Positions 44,108-53,578 of a stretch of DNA of 64,000 nt are shown piece after piece (position 1 is the first letter of the stretch; every line of letters begins with the position of its first letter). Made by a program: the position numbers and the translations under genes. Below the pieces are notes generated by a model. The model was not told the DNA's origin, did not search any database, and was given only the letters and a program-made list of their open reading frames with translations. This DNA comes from JACRLW01 sp050181465 (GTDB lineage: Bacteria; Planctomycetota; UBA1135; UBA2386): positions 1-64,000 of the forward strand of contig JBFXDD010000001.1 in NCBI GenBank assembly GCA_050181465.1, written 5' to 3'.

Positions 44108-44934
44108 GGGCGGTACGGACGGATTGCGCGGAAGCGTGGCAGCACCGAGCCGTCGCTCTGCGGTGGCCGTCGCAGCGTCTGAGTGCCGTCGCGAGTGAGG
44201 GCGTCGAGGAGTCGCTCGCGAGAGTGCGAGGAACGGCGCGCAAGCAGTCGATCGACCAATGCGAGCTGTGACCCGCCGGAGTGACTCGCGGCGGCGAGCG
44301 CGAAGCGCGTGTCGAGTCGTGGGTCGTCGAGTCGCTCGACTGTGCGGCCAAGCGGTTCGAACAGCGCAGGGACCTCTGCACAGATCGTCGGCAAGAGCGC
44401 CTGCAGTCGGTCGCGAGCGGCCGGACTCATCGCTGCGAGGTCTGGGGACTGTGCGAGACTGTGCGCTGCATCGAGCCGGAGTCGCCGACTGCCGCCGGAG
44501 AGAGCTTCGACCGCGGCGTCCAACGAAGTGATCGAGAGCGGCGTCGCGAGGCTGGCTCTCAGGCGATCGAGCAACGCAGGCTCGAGGTCCCATGCGGCGT
44601 TGGGGTCCCCGTGGACCAAACGGAGTTCGCCGTTGGCGCCGCGCTCGAGGAACAGGACTACGCCGAGATTTGGGACCAAACCGCGGAACGCACGTGCGCA
44701 GCCTTCCTCCTGCGACTCCTCGAGGGCGAAGGTCCGTGGTGCGTCGCCGACCAAGAGCTCCTGCGTGAGGAAACCGACTCTGACTGTTCCCGAAGTTCCG
44801 GTCGAGAACCCAAGGACTCGCGCGCGCACGACGACGTCGGCGTTGCGGACGAGCTGATCGAGCGTGGTCGGCAATCGTTGTGCGAGCAGTGTGCCGGCAC
44901 CGACCAGGAGCACCGCGAAACTTCGAAGGATCAT
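44104..44934 (-). CDS. Secreted HEAT-like protein of unknown function
   Basis: The 276-residue protein has a signal peptide (LRSFAVLLVGAGTLLAQ). Its N-terminal beta domain carries ADVVVRARVLGF, a pattern found in secreted proteins of unknown role. The C-terminal half is alpha-helical with HEAT-like spacing (RRLRLDAAHSLAQSPDLAAM; DDPRLDTRFALAAA). The stop overlaps the ATG of the alpha-CTD-like gene (ATGA). Its own start overlaps the stop of the Ig-domain protein (ATGA) once the duplicated ends at 45047-45146 are collapsed. It is the middle gene of a three-gene operon. Confidence 0.65.
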   Translation of the reverse strand: MILRSFAVLLVGAGTLLAQRLPTTLDQLVRNADVVVRARVLGFSTGTSGTVRVGFLTQELLVGDAPRTFALEESQEEGCARAFRGLVPNLGVVLFLERGANGELRLVHGDPNAAWDLEPALLDRLRASLATPLSITSLDAAVEALSGGSRRLRLDAAHSLAQSPDLAAMSPAARDRLQALLPTICAEVPALFEPLGRTVERLDDPRLDTRFALAAASHSGGSQLALVDRLLARRSSHSRERLLDALTRDGTQTLRRPPQSDGSVLPRFRAIRPYRP

Positions 44935-45046
44935 CGCAGCAAGACCTCCTGACGCAGGTAGGCGAAGTTCAGGTCGCGGAACGCGAAGGGCAGAGCGATC
45001 ATCGCGTCGAAGCCGATCGCGGGAGACATCACCTCGCCGGGGTCGG
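44920..45046. repeat. 127-bp duplicated contig end (left copy, gap 2)
   Basis: This block is identical to 45147-45273 across a 100-N gap; same 127-bp length as at gap 1. It contains the start of the 44934 gene and the last codons of the Ig-domain gene. Assembly overlap, not a biological repeat. Confidence 0.85.
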
Positions 45047-45146
45047 NNNNNNNNNNNNNNNNNNNNNNNNNNNNNNNNNNNNNNNNNNNNNNNNNNNNNN
45101 NNNNNNNNNNNNNNNNNNNNNNNNNNNNNNNNNNNNNNNNNNNNNN
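45047..45146. other. Assembly gap (100 N), probably of zero true length
   Basis: A placeholder gap between identical 127-bp ends. When collapsed, the upstream TGA and downstream ATG share bases (ATGA), as at other junctions of this operon. Confidence 0.85.
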
Positions 45147-45273
45147 ACTTCGAAGGATCATCGCAGCAAGACCTCCTGACGCAGGTAGGCGAAGTTCAGG
45201 TCGCGGAACGCGAAGGGCAGAGCGATCATCGCGTCGAAGCCGATCGCGGGAGACATCACCTCGCCGGGGTCGG
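45147..45273. repeat. 127-bp duplicated contig end (right copy, gap 2)
   Basis: Identical to 44920-45046. It carries the true 3' end of the Ig-domain lipoprotein gene. Confidence 0.85.
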
Positions 45274-48139
45274 CGAATTCGTTGTGCAGCGTGGCGTCGC
45301 CGAACAATGCCGCGCTGTTTCGTCCCGTGGCGACCAAGCCGACCGCATGACCGATCTCGTGGGCGAGGATCACCGAGACGCACACGGCCCAGTCGTCCGC
45401 CGCCTGCATGATCGCCGACCATCGCGCCAGTTCGTTCGGACGGGCCGCGGCAGGATCGAAGTCGACGTCGAGCACGATTGCATCCAACGGATGAGTCCCC
45501 GCCGGTTCGCCGCCGAGTTCTGGGAGAATCGGCCCGAAGTGGCGGGCGAACGTGGTGATGAATCCCGGATAGACGTCGCGATGCACGCGCGACTCGAACA
45601 GATACAGCTCGCCGGGAAACACTCCGAGTGCGGGCGAGCCGCCTGCGACCACCTCGTGAGTGATCGCGTTCCGTAGATCGAATCGGGCTCGACCGAGAAT
45701 GCCGGTCGAGGCAGAACCGAAACTGCGAGTGCGATCGCCATCGGGGTCGTAACCACCGCATGCGATCTGCATCGAGAGTACCCCGAGCGGTTGTCGTTGC
45801 GTGAGTCGAAGGGGTACCGCATTGCGATCCAAGGGAGCGCCGTTCGCGCCGCGACCGAAGACCCGATGAGCGGCGGATAGCGCGCCGTCGCGGATCAGCC
45901 GCGACAGTCGTTCGTTCGCGCCGACAGGATCACCTTCTGCGAGGAGTCCGAGTCGGACGAGATCGTCGTCGAAGTCGCTGCGGCCGTTCGCGCTTCGATC
46001 CAGGTCGAAGCGAACCCACACCACTTGAGTTCGTTCGAAGGGGAGCGTTGCGGCGTCAGGTTCGAGAACATCGAAGGCGAGTTCGGGGGCCGTGCCGAGA
46101 TTGCCGGACAGGTCGCGCACGCTGCCGCGAAGTACGTAGCGGCCCGGCAACAGGCGCTCGTCTTCACCCATCCTGAGGCGCAGCGTGCGCGGTCCGATCT
46201 CGGCACGACGAATCAACGATTCGGCGTCGCCGAGTGCCGTTGGTCCGACCAGTTCGAGGATCGCGGTCGAGAGATCGACGGAGGGATCGGTTCCGGCACG
46301 CGCGCGGAGATCGAAGGTCAGGCCGACGGGAGCGAAGATTCGTCCCTCGTTTCGCGGAGACTCGATCCCCGCGACCGTCACCTCCAGCACCGGTGGATCC
46401 AGGTCGGTGCGGAATCCGGCGCGGAAGCGCCGAACGACATCCTCGCGAAGCCAATTGCCGCTGGCCTTGCGCAGTCCGCCGGCGCCGCCGAGGACCACGA
46501 GTTCGTAGTCGCGGCCCGGCATCAGCGGGGCGAGTGGTCGGACTCGCACCACGCGATCGAAGCGCTCGAGGGCGAGGGCGATGTCCACCGCGTCACCGTC
46601 GGCCGTCCGAAGCCGGATGGTGCGGTCGTCGACGCTCAGAGGATCGACGGCTGCGTCGAGCAGGATCGACGGCTGCGCATCGAAGGGGACGCCTACCGCG
46701 TTGGGTTCCGGCCAGATCAGGATGCCGAGCGGGACGGGATCCGCCGACGTCGTGAACGAGAAGTGCAGATCGGTCTCGACGGCGTTGCCGGCGTGATCCC
46801 GGAGCGCGCGCGAGCGCGCGGGGATCGCGACGTCCACCCGAGCGCTCGGCGGGAGTTCCTCGGCGAGAACGATGCGCAGGGTGTGCGCTTCGTCGGTGAG
46901 CGAAGTCGATGCGACGGCGACTGCGACACCATCGACGGTGATCTCAGCGATGAGGTCTTCCAGCGGCAACGCGTCCAGCGCCTCGTCGAAGGTCACGCGG
47001 AGGTCCGTGGCCGGATCGATCGCGGCCGCGCCGTGGGCCGGGAAGAAGGCCTGCGATGTCGGAGCGCGATCATCGTCACCGACGATGAAGCGCAAGAGGA
47101 CCGTCGACGAGAGCGCGTTCCCACTGACGTCGTAGAGGATGTCATCGGCGGTGGTCCGGTACTCGATGACCGTATGCGGCGGGAGCGGCTCTTGCGGTCT
47201 GACCAACAAGGATCGCTGGTGACTCGACAGTTGGAGTTCGGCCGCCAGCATCTCCTCGCCGGCGACGAGCTGGGGCAGCGACTCCTGTGGCGGCAACACG
47301 ATGGACTCGTCGAATCGGAGTTCAAGAGTCGCCAAGGGCGACACTTCCGCATCGAGCGCCGGCCAAGCCGAGATCAGCCGCGGTGGCGTGACATCGCTCT
47401 CCGTCAGGAGCTCGATCGCCGACGCGTCGTCGAGACGATTGCCGGATCGATCGCGGATCCCCTCGGCGATCACCGTCAGCTCCGTGGAACCACGCGGATC
47501 GATGCGAGGCACCATCGTTACCAGGTCATCCGCCACGGTCAGCGTCGCAGCGAGTTCGAGGCCTCGGTCGTCGCGGATCCGCAGGGTCGTGGCGTTGACG
47601 CTGCTCGGATCGAGCGCGTCATCGAAGCGGACCACGATCGGCGAAGTTCGCGGTTGCAGGGGCGCTGCGCTCTCCACGGCGACGAGTCGCGGCGGCGCGC
47701 GATCGGTGGTGCGGAACGCGAGAGTGAACGGAGCGTCGAGGAGCCGACCGTCGTGGTCGCAGGTCAGCGCCGAGAGGCGAAGTTCGTAGTCCGTGGCGGG
47801 TGCCAGGAGTCGTCGCGGGCGGACCGTCAAAGTCCGCGCGTTCACCGCTTCGAAGTCGACTTCGAAGCGGGTTCCAGTCGGGAGTTCGAAGAGGCCGGTC
47901 TCAGAATCCTCGAGGCATTCGAGGGCGAGATCGCCGTCGAACTCGATCTGCGGGATTACCCCGATCGAGACTTGAACCGCTCGGTCGGCTGGGGTGTGCG
48001 CGACGATTCCCAAGCGCAGCGGGACGAGCGCGTTGCCGATGCCGCCGGTCGAACCGGAGTTACCCGAGCCGCCGCAGCCGCTCAGGAGGAGAGCGAGCGC
48101 AAGAACCGCGAATCGAGAATGAGGACGAGGACGGGGCAT
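45158..48139 (-). CDS. Lipoprotein with SbsA-type Ig-like domains and C-terminal HExxH
   Basis: The 993-residue protein begins with a lipoprotein signal (FAVLALALLLSGC, Cys about 22). About five Big_5/SbsA-like Ig domains follow, each with the pattern of a Pro-rich start, LTVRPRRLLAPATDYELRLS or similar, and TVIEYRTTADDILYDVSGNA. Near the C-terminus, HEIGHAVG (His927) is a zinc-protease core followed by GEVMSPAIGF, reminiscent of a metzincin Met-turn. The expected third ligand (HExxHxxGxxH/D) is Ala, so metal binding may be incomplete or use another residue. Probably a surface-anchored adhesin or protease. First gene of the three-gene operon. Confidence 0.75.
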   Translation of the reverse strand: MPRPRPHSRFAVLALALLLSGCGGSGNSGSTGGIGNALVPLRLGIVAHTPADRAVQVSIGVIPQIEFDGDLALECLEDSETGLFELPTGTRFEVDFEAVNARTLTVRPRRLLAPATDYELRLSALTCDHDGRLLDAPFTLAFRTTDRAPPRLVAVESAAPLQPRTSPIVVRFDDALDPSSVNATTLRIRDDRGLELAATLTVADDLVTMVPRIDPRGSTELTVIAEGIRDRSGNRLDDASAIELLTESDVTPPRLISAWPALDAEVSPLATLELRFDESIVLPPQESLPQLVAGEEMLAAELQLSSHQRSLLVRPQEPLPPHTVIEYRTTADDILYDVSGNALSSTVLLRFIVGDDDRAPTSQAFFPAHGAAAIDPATDLRVTFDEALDALPLEDLIAEITVDGVAVAVASTSLTDEAHTLRIVLAEELPPSARVDVAIPARSRALRDHAGNAVETDLHFSFTTSADPVPLGILIWPEPNAVGVPFDAQPSILLDAAVDPLSVDDRTIRLRTADGDAVDIALALERFDRVVRVRPLAPLMPGRDYELVVLGGAGGLRKASGNWLREDVVRRFRAGFRTDLDPPVLEVTVAGIESPRNEGRIFAPVGLTFDLRARAGTDPSVDLSTAILELVGPTALGDAESLIRRAEIGPRTLRLRMGEDERLLPGRYVLRGSVRDLSGNLGTAPELAFDVLEPDAATLPFERTQVVWVRFDLDRSANGRSDFDDDLVRLGLLAEGDPVGANERLSRLIRDGALSAAHRVFGRGANGAPLDRNAVPLRLTQRQPLGVLSMQIACGGYDPDGDRTRSFGSASTGILGRARFDLRNAITHEVVAGGSPALGVFPGELYLFESRVHRDVYPGFITTFARHFGPILPELGGEPAGTHPLDAIVLDVDFDPAAARPNELARWSAIMQAADDWAVCVSVILAHEIGHAVGLVATGRNSAALFGDATLHNEFADPGEVMSPAIGFDAMIALPFAFRDLNFAYLRQEVLLR

Positions 48140-48171
48140 GACCGCGTCCTCGGTCTTCGGTCGCGCTGCTC

Positions 48172-48188
48172 ACCCCCATTGAGGGGGT
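48172..48188. promoter_or_regulatory. Short hairpin upstream of the Ig-domain operon
   Basis: ACCCCC (48172-48177) and GGGGGT (48183-48188) pair perfectly around a five-base loop, 33 bases upstream of the operon's first start codon and downstream of the small membrane-protein gene. It could be a weak terminator or an operator; no T-run is present. Confidence 0.35.
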
Positions 48189-48236
48189 CGCGGCGCGATC
48201 GGTTCGCGGCAGGTCGCTGCCGCGGAGCGATCGGTG

Positions 48237-48488
48237 TCACGGGCGATTCGGAGGGCGCATCCGTTCCACGAATCCGACGAAGCCGCGGCCGAGCGCGCCC
48301 CGCCGCATCTGCCACGCCGCTCCGAGCAGGATGGAACCGACGAGGAGGAAGAACCCGCCGACCAGGTAGCGGAGGAGCTCCGGCATCACGAGGACGCAGA
48401 GGCCGACACCGATCAACAGCGCTCCGGGGACAAAGGCGACGAGACCGCTGTGCGAACGGCCCATCGAGCCAAAAGGGTGGATGCGCAT
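48237..48488 (-). CDS. Small two-TM membrane protein (DUF3096-like)
   Basis: The 83-residue product has two hydrophobic segments (GLVAFVPGALLIGVGLCVLV and LLRYLVGGFFLLVGSILLGA) separated by MPE and a basic C-terminal tail (RRGALGRGFVGFVERMR). This pattern of a Pro-containing turn between two TMs resembles the short DUF3096 family. The ATG at 48488 is preferred; the frame is open further up. Function unknown. Confidence 0.55.
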   Translation of the reverse strand: MRIHPFGSMGRSHSGLVAFVPGALLIGVGLCVLVMPELLRYLVGGFFLLVGSILLGAAWQMRRGALGRGFVGFVERMRPPNRP

Positions 48489-48613
48489 CGGAGAAGACGC
48501 TGACGGGCCGCGACCGAGAGGGGTCACTTCGGTCGCGGCGCGCGCAGGATAGCGCATCGATCGAGGTCGTGGCACCGCGTTCCCTGGCGAGACGCGGCGA
48601 GACCGTCCGTCGC

Positions 48614-51600
48614 TCAGCTACAGCCGCTCGTCGCCCCGCAGGACATGCACTTGAGGCAGGTCCCGTTGCGCACCAGGGTGAACTGATTACAGGACTGGCA
48701 CGGATCGCCTTCGTAGCCCTTGAGGCGAGCTTCGCGGATCGCGGCCACGCGACCGGTTCCCTTCGCGTTGCCAGCCACCGTCGACTGGCTGCGGGCGGCG
48801 ATACCCGCCGGGATGACGATCGAAGCGGTTTCCGCCTTGTCGTGACGCCAAGCGGTCGGGGTCGTCGTGCCGAGCGAGCCTGCCGCCTCGGCGACTCGTG
48901 TCGCGAGGCGCGCCGCCGGACCGGTCCCCTCGTTGGGTTCGACTTCCTCTTCGCGGACCGCACCGTCTTCGACCGGCTCGTCCTCGAAGACTTCCTCCGA
49001 GTCGCCGCTCAGTCGCCGACCGGTGGTCGTGCTGCTGAGGTCCTCGGTCTGGATCTGGGCGAGTTCGTGGCGATCGAGGTAGTTGATCGCGAGGTCGCGG
49101 AACACGTAGTCGATGATGGAGGTCGACATGCGGATGCGATCGTGGCCGCTGACGAGACCGTTGGGCTCGAAGCGGGTGAACACGAACGCATCGACGAACT
49201 CCTCCAACGGCACGCCGTGCTGGAGTCCCAGCGACACGGCGATGGCGAAGTTGTTCATCAAGCTGCGGAACGCGGCACCCTCCTTGTGCATGTCGAGGAA
49301 GATCTCACCCAGCGAGCCGTCCTCGTAGTTGCCGGTTCGCAGATAGATCTTGTGCCCGCCGACGACGGCCTTTTGGGTGTAGCCCCCGCGACGGTTCGGC
49401 AGCCGACGACGCTTGCGGAGGTAGTGGTGCACCACGCGCTGCGTGACGTGTTGGGCGACCGCTGCGACCGGTTCCGACGCGTTGCCGAGAGCATCTGCGG
49501 ACAGCGATTCGTCGGCCGACGACTCGTCGTCACTCGACACGTTCAACGGCTGAGACAGCTTGCTGCCGTCGCGGTAGAGCGCCACCGCCTTCACCATGCT
49601 GCGCCAGGAGTGCTCGTAAGCATCCTGCACCTCGGCGATCGTCGCCTCGTTCGGCATGTTGATGGTCTTGCTGATCGCCCCGGAGATGAAGGGCTGGACC
49701 GCTGCCATCATGTCGATGTGGGCGCGGAAGGCGATGAAACGGCGGCCGCGGCGACCGCAGCGATTCGCGCAGTCGAACACCGGCAAGTGCTGGTCCTCCA
49801 GGTGAGGAGCGCCTTCGACCGTCATCGTGCCGCACACGTAGTCGTTGACTTCGGCGATCTGTGCCTTGGTGAAGCCGAGTGCGCCGAGGAAGTCGAAGCT
49901 CCAGTCGGCGAGTTGCGCCTCGGTGAACCCGAGGACCTCCGTGCAGAACTTCTGGCCGAGAGTGTGCACGTTGAAGGCGAAAGACACGTCGAAGGCGCTG
50001 GCGAGGGCCTCCTCGACCTTGCGGATCTCCTGATCGCCGAAGCCTGCGGCGCCGAGCGACTCGTGGTTGATGTGCGGTGCTCCCGCGAGGGTGCCGCGGC
50101 CGACTGCGTAGGCGACGATCTCGTCGATCTCGCGCGGAGAGTAGCCGAGCCGTCGAAGTGCCGGCGGCAGACTCTGGTTGATGATCTTGAAGTAGCCGCC
50201 GCCAGCGAGCTTCTTGAACTTCACCAGGGCGAAGTCCGGTTCGACACCGGTGGTGTCGCAGTCCATGACCAGACCGATCGTGCCGGTGGGTGCGATCACG
50301 GTCACCTGAGCGTTGCGGAAGCCGTGCTTCTCGCCCGTGCTGAGCGCGCGATCCCATGCCGTTCGCGCGGCCAGCAGCAACTCGCGGGGACAGTGCGTGG
50401 GGTCGATCCCAGTCGGCGCGATCGACAGCCCTTCGTAGTCCGCGACCGGCGCGTTGTACGCGGCGCGACGGTGATTGCGGATGACGCGCAACATCGCATC
50501 CCGATTGCGGTCGTAGGCTGCGAAGGCACCGAGTCGCTCGGCCATCTCCGCAGAGGTCTCGTACGACTTGCCGCACATGATCGCGGTGAGCGCGCCGGCG
50601 ATCGCCCGCGCCTCGTCGGAGTCGTAGGGGATGCCAAGGTGCATCAGGAGGGTGCCGAGGTTGGCGTAGCCCAGCCCGAGCGTGCGATAGGTCCAGCTTC
50701 GCACGGCGATCTCACGGCTCGGGAAACTCGCCATCAGGACGCTGATCTCGAGCACGATGGTCCAGATGCGGACGGCGTGCTCGAAGCCGGCGACGTCGAA
50801 GCTGCCGTCCGCGCGCAGGAACTTGACGAGGTTCAGCGACGCCAGGTTGCAGGCCGTGTCGTCGAGGAACATGTATTCCGAGCATGGGTTGCTCGCCTCG
50901 ATGCGGCCGTCGGTCGGGCAGGTGTGCCACTCGTTGATCGTGGTGTCGTACTGCACACCGGGATCTGCGCAGGACCACGCTGCGATGGCGATCTTGTCCC
51001 AGAGCGCGCGTGCGTCGATCGTCTTGTGCACCTTGCCGTCGGTTCGCCGCGTCAATCGCCAAGCTTCGCCGTTCTGGAGCGCGGCGAAGAACGAGTTCGG
51101 CACGCGGATCGAGTTGTTCGAGTTCTGGCCGGAGACGGTGACGTAGGCTTCGCTGTCCCAGTCGGTGCTGAACTCTGCGATGTCGAGTTCGCGACGACCT
51201 TGCGCGGCGAACTGGAGCGCGCGCTGGAGGTAGGCCTCCGGTACGCAGGCCGCGCGGGCGCTGCGCAGGGCGGCGGCGAGTTGCGTGTTCTCGCGCGGGG
51301 CAAGAATCGGAGCGGCCGCTGGGTCCTGGCTTTGGAAGCACGCCGTGAGCACGGCTTGCACGTGCCGCTTCATCTGTCGACTGCCGGCGACCAGAGCGGC
51401 CACCTTCTGCTCTTCGACGACCTTCCAATCGATGAACGCTTCGATGTCCGGATGATCCAGATCGAGGCAGACCATCTTGGCCGCGCGACGCGTCGTTCCG
51501 CCGGACTTGATCGCTCCCGCGGCGCGGTCGCCGATCTTGAGGAAGGACATCAGCCCGGACGAGCGACCGCCGCCCGAGAGCGGCTCGTTCTCGCCACGAA

Positions 51601-52267
51601 GCTGCGAGAAGTTCGAACCGGTGCCGGACCCGTACTTGAACAGGCGCGCTTCCCGGGTCCACAGGTCCATGATGCCGCCCTCGTTGACGAGGTCGTCGCG
51701 GACCGACTGGATGAAGCAGGCGTGGGGCTGCGGCCGAGCGTAGGCGCTCGGTGAGCGCAGGGCTTCGCCCGTTGCCGGATCGCAGTACCAGTGACCCTGC
51801 GGCGGTCCATCGATGCCGTAGGCCCAATGGAGACCGGTGTTGAACCACTGCGGTGAGTTCGGCGCGCACACCTGCGCGGCCAGCATGTGGCAGAGTTCGT
51901 CGTAGAACGCTCGCGCGTCGCCCTCGCTGTCGAAGTAACCGTGCTCCTTGCCCCAGTGCGTCCAGCAGCCGGCGAGGCGATGGAACACTTGGCGCGCATC
52001 TCGCTCGCCGCCGACGACCGGAGATCCCGTCTCGTCGACCTGCGGCTGGCCGTCGGCGGTCGTCTGGGGGACGCCGGCCTTGCGGAAGTACTTCTGCGCG
52101 AGGATGTCGGTCGCGACTTGCGACCACGCCTCGGGAATGTCGATGTCGGCGGCTCGGAACACCACCGAGCCGTCTGGGTTGCGAATCTCCGACGTCCGCT
52201 TGGCGAACGGGATGCCTGCGTACGGAGACTGACCTTGCTTCGTGAACCGCCGAGGAATTTTCACCAT
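48614..52267 (-). CDS. nrdJ: B12-dependent (class II) ribonucleotide reductase
   Basis: It reduces ribonucleotides to deoxyribonucleotides using adenosylcobalamin, with or without oxygen. The 1,217 residues fit large class II enzymes. Marks seen are NPCSEYMFLDDTACNL (active-site Cys and Glu of the alpha barrel), VMDCDTTGVEPDFALVKFKK, an insertion-rich C-terminal region (DUF-like, RNRRGGYTQKAVV) and a terminal zinc ribbon (CQSCNQ ... CLKCMSCG). No nrdA/B or nrdD is in the window. GGAGGT sits only two bases before the ATG but five before the next codon, GTG, so translation may begin at either. I see no cobalamin riboswitch in the leader. Confidence 0.95.
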   Translation of the reverse strand: MVKIPRRFTKQGQSPYAGIPFAKRTSEIRNPDGSVVFRAADIDIPEAWSQVATDILAQKYFRKAGVPQTTADGQPQVDETGSPVVGGERDARQVFHRLAGCWTHWGKEHGYFDSEGDARAFYDELCHMLAAQVCAPNSPQWFNTGLHWAYGIDGPPQGHWYCDPATGEALRSPSAYARPQPHACFIQSVRDDLVNEGGIMDLWTREARLFKYGSGTGSNFSQLRGENEPLSGGGRSSGLMSFLKIGDRAAGAIKSGGTTRRAAKMVCLDLDHPDIEAFIDWKVVEEQKVAALVAGSRQMKRHVQAVLTACFQSQDPAAAPILAPRENTQLAAALRSARAACVPEAYLQRALQFAAQGRRELDIAEFSTDWDSEAYVTVSGQNSNNSIRVPNSFFAALQNGEAWRLTRRTDGKVHKTIDARALWDKIAIAAWSCADPGVQYDTTINEWHTCPTDGRIEASNPCSEYMFLDDTACNLASLNLVKFLRADGSFDVAGFEHAVRIWTIVLEISVLMASFPSREIAVRSWTYRTLGLGYANLGTLLMHLGIPYDSDEARAIAGALTAIMCGKSYETSAEMAERLGAFAAYDRNRDAMLRVIRNHRRAAYNAPVADYEGLSIAPTGIDPTHCPRELLLAARTAWDRALSTGEKHGFRNAQVTVIAPTGTIGLVMDCDTTGVEPDFALVKFKKLAGGGYFKIINQSLPPALRRLGYSPREIDEIVAYAVGRGTLAGAPHINHESLGAAGFGDQEIRKVEEALASAFDVSFAFNVHTLGQKFCTEVLGFTEAQLADWSFDFLGALGFTKAQIAEVNDYVCGTMTVEGAPHLEDQHLPVFDCANRCGRRGRRFIAFRAHIDMMAAVQPFISGAISKTINMPNEATIAEVQDAYEHSWRSMVKAVALYRDGSKLSQPLNVSSDDESSADESLSADALGNASEPVAAVAQHVTQRVVHHYLRKRRRLPNRRGGYTQKAVVGGHKIYLRTGNYEDGSLGEIFLDMHKEGAAFRSLMNNFAIAVSLGLQHGVPLEEFVDAFVFTRFEPNGLVSGHDRIRMSTSIIDYVFRDLAINYLDRHELAQIQTEDLSSTTTGRRLSGDSEEVFEDEPVEDGAVREEEVEPNEGTGPAARLATRVAEAAGSLGTTTPTAWRHDKAETASIVIPAGIAARSQSTVAGNAKGTGRVAAIREARLKGYEGDPCQSCNQFTLVRNGTCLKCMSCGATSGCS

Positions 52268-52768
52268 CTACCTCCGAAACACCGCGAGCCCCAGGGGCGC
52301 CCGCCCCGGGGAGAGAGGAGTCGACGTCGTGCGACCGCGGACCTGGAGGGCGACGATGCCGGCCCGACCCGCAGCGCCGACGGACGCCGGTTCCGACGGA
52401 ACCGCGACCGCGTCTCGACGAGCGCTGACCGGCAAGGACACGAGCATGGCTGACTTGGTGTCGCCCCGGCGACGAGCAAGCCGGGTTCGACCCCTCCGGG
52501 AGGCAGACGGACGACGTTCGCGACGCGCGCCCCACCCAGGTGCGCGCGCCACGGTGCCCCGAAATATGGTGGAGGGTCACGCGAGTCCACACTGAATCTA
52601 GCGGGTCGGGCTCCGTGGTCGCAGGAATCGGCCTGATCACTGGCCTCGCGGCGCCGACGGCCTCCAGAAAATTTCCCACGGCCCGACGTGCCGCCGTCTG
52701 GCCTCGTCCTCGAACGGCGGATCCACCGCCCTTGAAGTCGTCGGACGCTTGCGCGACCCTGCGTCGCC
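52268..52768. other. Intergenic region between divergent nrdJ and dacB
   Basis: This 501-base spacer must hold the nrdJ promoter and leader and the dacB promoter. I looked for a cobalamin riboswitch (B12 box), NrdR boxes, a tRNA and a coding frame with a start and ribosome site and found none that I would support. The GC-rich stretch 52440-52520 has a GGTTCGACC-like sequence, but its flanks do not pair as a T-arm. Confidence 0.5.
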
Positions 52769-53478
52769 ATGGGTGGTTTCTGGCAAGCGGAGGTCGGTCC
52801 GCGGTTGCTGAGTCGGCGATCAAGCCGATCGGCGTGGGCGGCTCTGGCGATCGGCTCGGTGGTGCTCACGGCTCCCGAGACGGCGGCGCAACGCTTCGGT
52901 CGCGACCGGGTGCAACGCACCATCGGAGCGTTCGAGGCGGCCGGCCTCCGCGTCGGCTTCCAAGCGGTCCTCGTCGACGAGGGGACGGTGGTCGTCGCCC
53001 ATCGGGCCGCGGAGGAGTTCGTGCCGGCCAGCAACCAGAAGCTCTGGACCGCGGCCGCGGCCCTCGAACTCCTGGGCCAGGACTTCGAGTTCCGCACCGG
53101 CTTCGCCTTGCGGGGCGGGCGTCTGGTGGTGCTGCCCGGCGGCGACCCCAACTGGCGCCGAGACGGCGACGACTCACCGCAACGATTCCTGCGGGAAGTC
53201 GAGGCGATGGTCGCGCGAGCCGGAGTGCGCCGGCTCGCCGGGGTCGAGGTGGATTCCGCCGGGTTCGGGCCCGTCGCGCGCGGTCCGGCGTGGCCGGTGG
53301 GGCAGGATCACCTCGACTACTGCGCTCCCAACGCTCCGCTCTTGTTCGACGGGGCTGCCTACGAGTTGGAATTCGCCCCGACGCAGCCTGGGGAACCGGC
53401 ACTCGTGACCTGCCTGTCTCCGAGCGGTGCCTTCCTCATCGAGAGCGGTCTGACGACGACTGCCGATCGAAAGCTCGG
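52769..53478 (+). CDS. dacB: D-alanyl-D-alanine carboxypeptidase, PBP4/DacB type (3' end lost in gap)
   Basis: The visible 236 residues begin with a signal peptide (AWAALAIGSVVLTAPETAAQ) and the S13 active-site motif PASNQKL, with nucleophile Ser88 and Lys91. The next conserved block (SxN) and the KTG box should lie beyond the gap at 53479 and are not seen. PBP4-type enzymes trim or cut peptidoglycan cross-links in the periplasm. The frame seems to continue into the phosphatase on the far side of the gap, but only because the gap is a 100-N placeholder; the two are separate genes. Confidence 0.8.
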
Positions 53479-53578
53479 NNNNNNNNNNNNNNNNNNNNNN
53501 NNNNNNNNNNNNNNNNNNNNNNNNNNNNNNNNNNNNNNNNNNNNNNNNNNNNNNNNNNNNNNNNNNNNNNNNNNNNNN
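53479..53578. other. Assembly gap (100 N) of unknown true length
   Basis: Unlike gaps 1 and 2, the flanks are not duplicates. The missing sequence must contain the end of dacB and the start of the phosphatase gene, so the true gap is probably several hundred bases. Confidence 0.8.

Noticed and set aside
46025..51754. A 1,909-codon open frame on the + strand across the Ig-domain and nrdJ genes
   Set aside because: It lies antisense to two strongly supported reverse-strand genes, has no conserved motif and is typical of shadow frames in GC-rich DNA.
52440..52560. A cobalamin riboswitch or tRNA-like structure upstream of nrdJ
   Set aside because: The B12 box and core pairings are absent and the GGTTCGACC-like loop lacks a pairing five-base stem.
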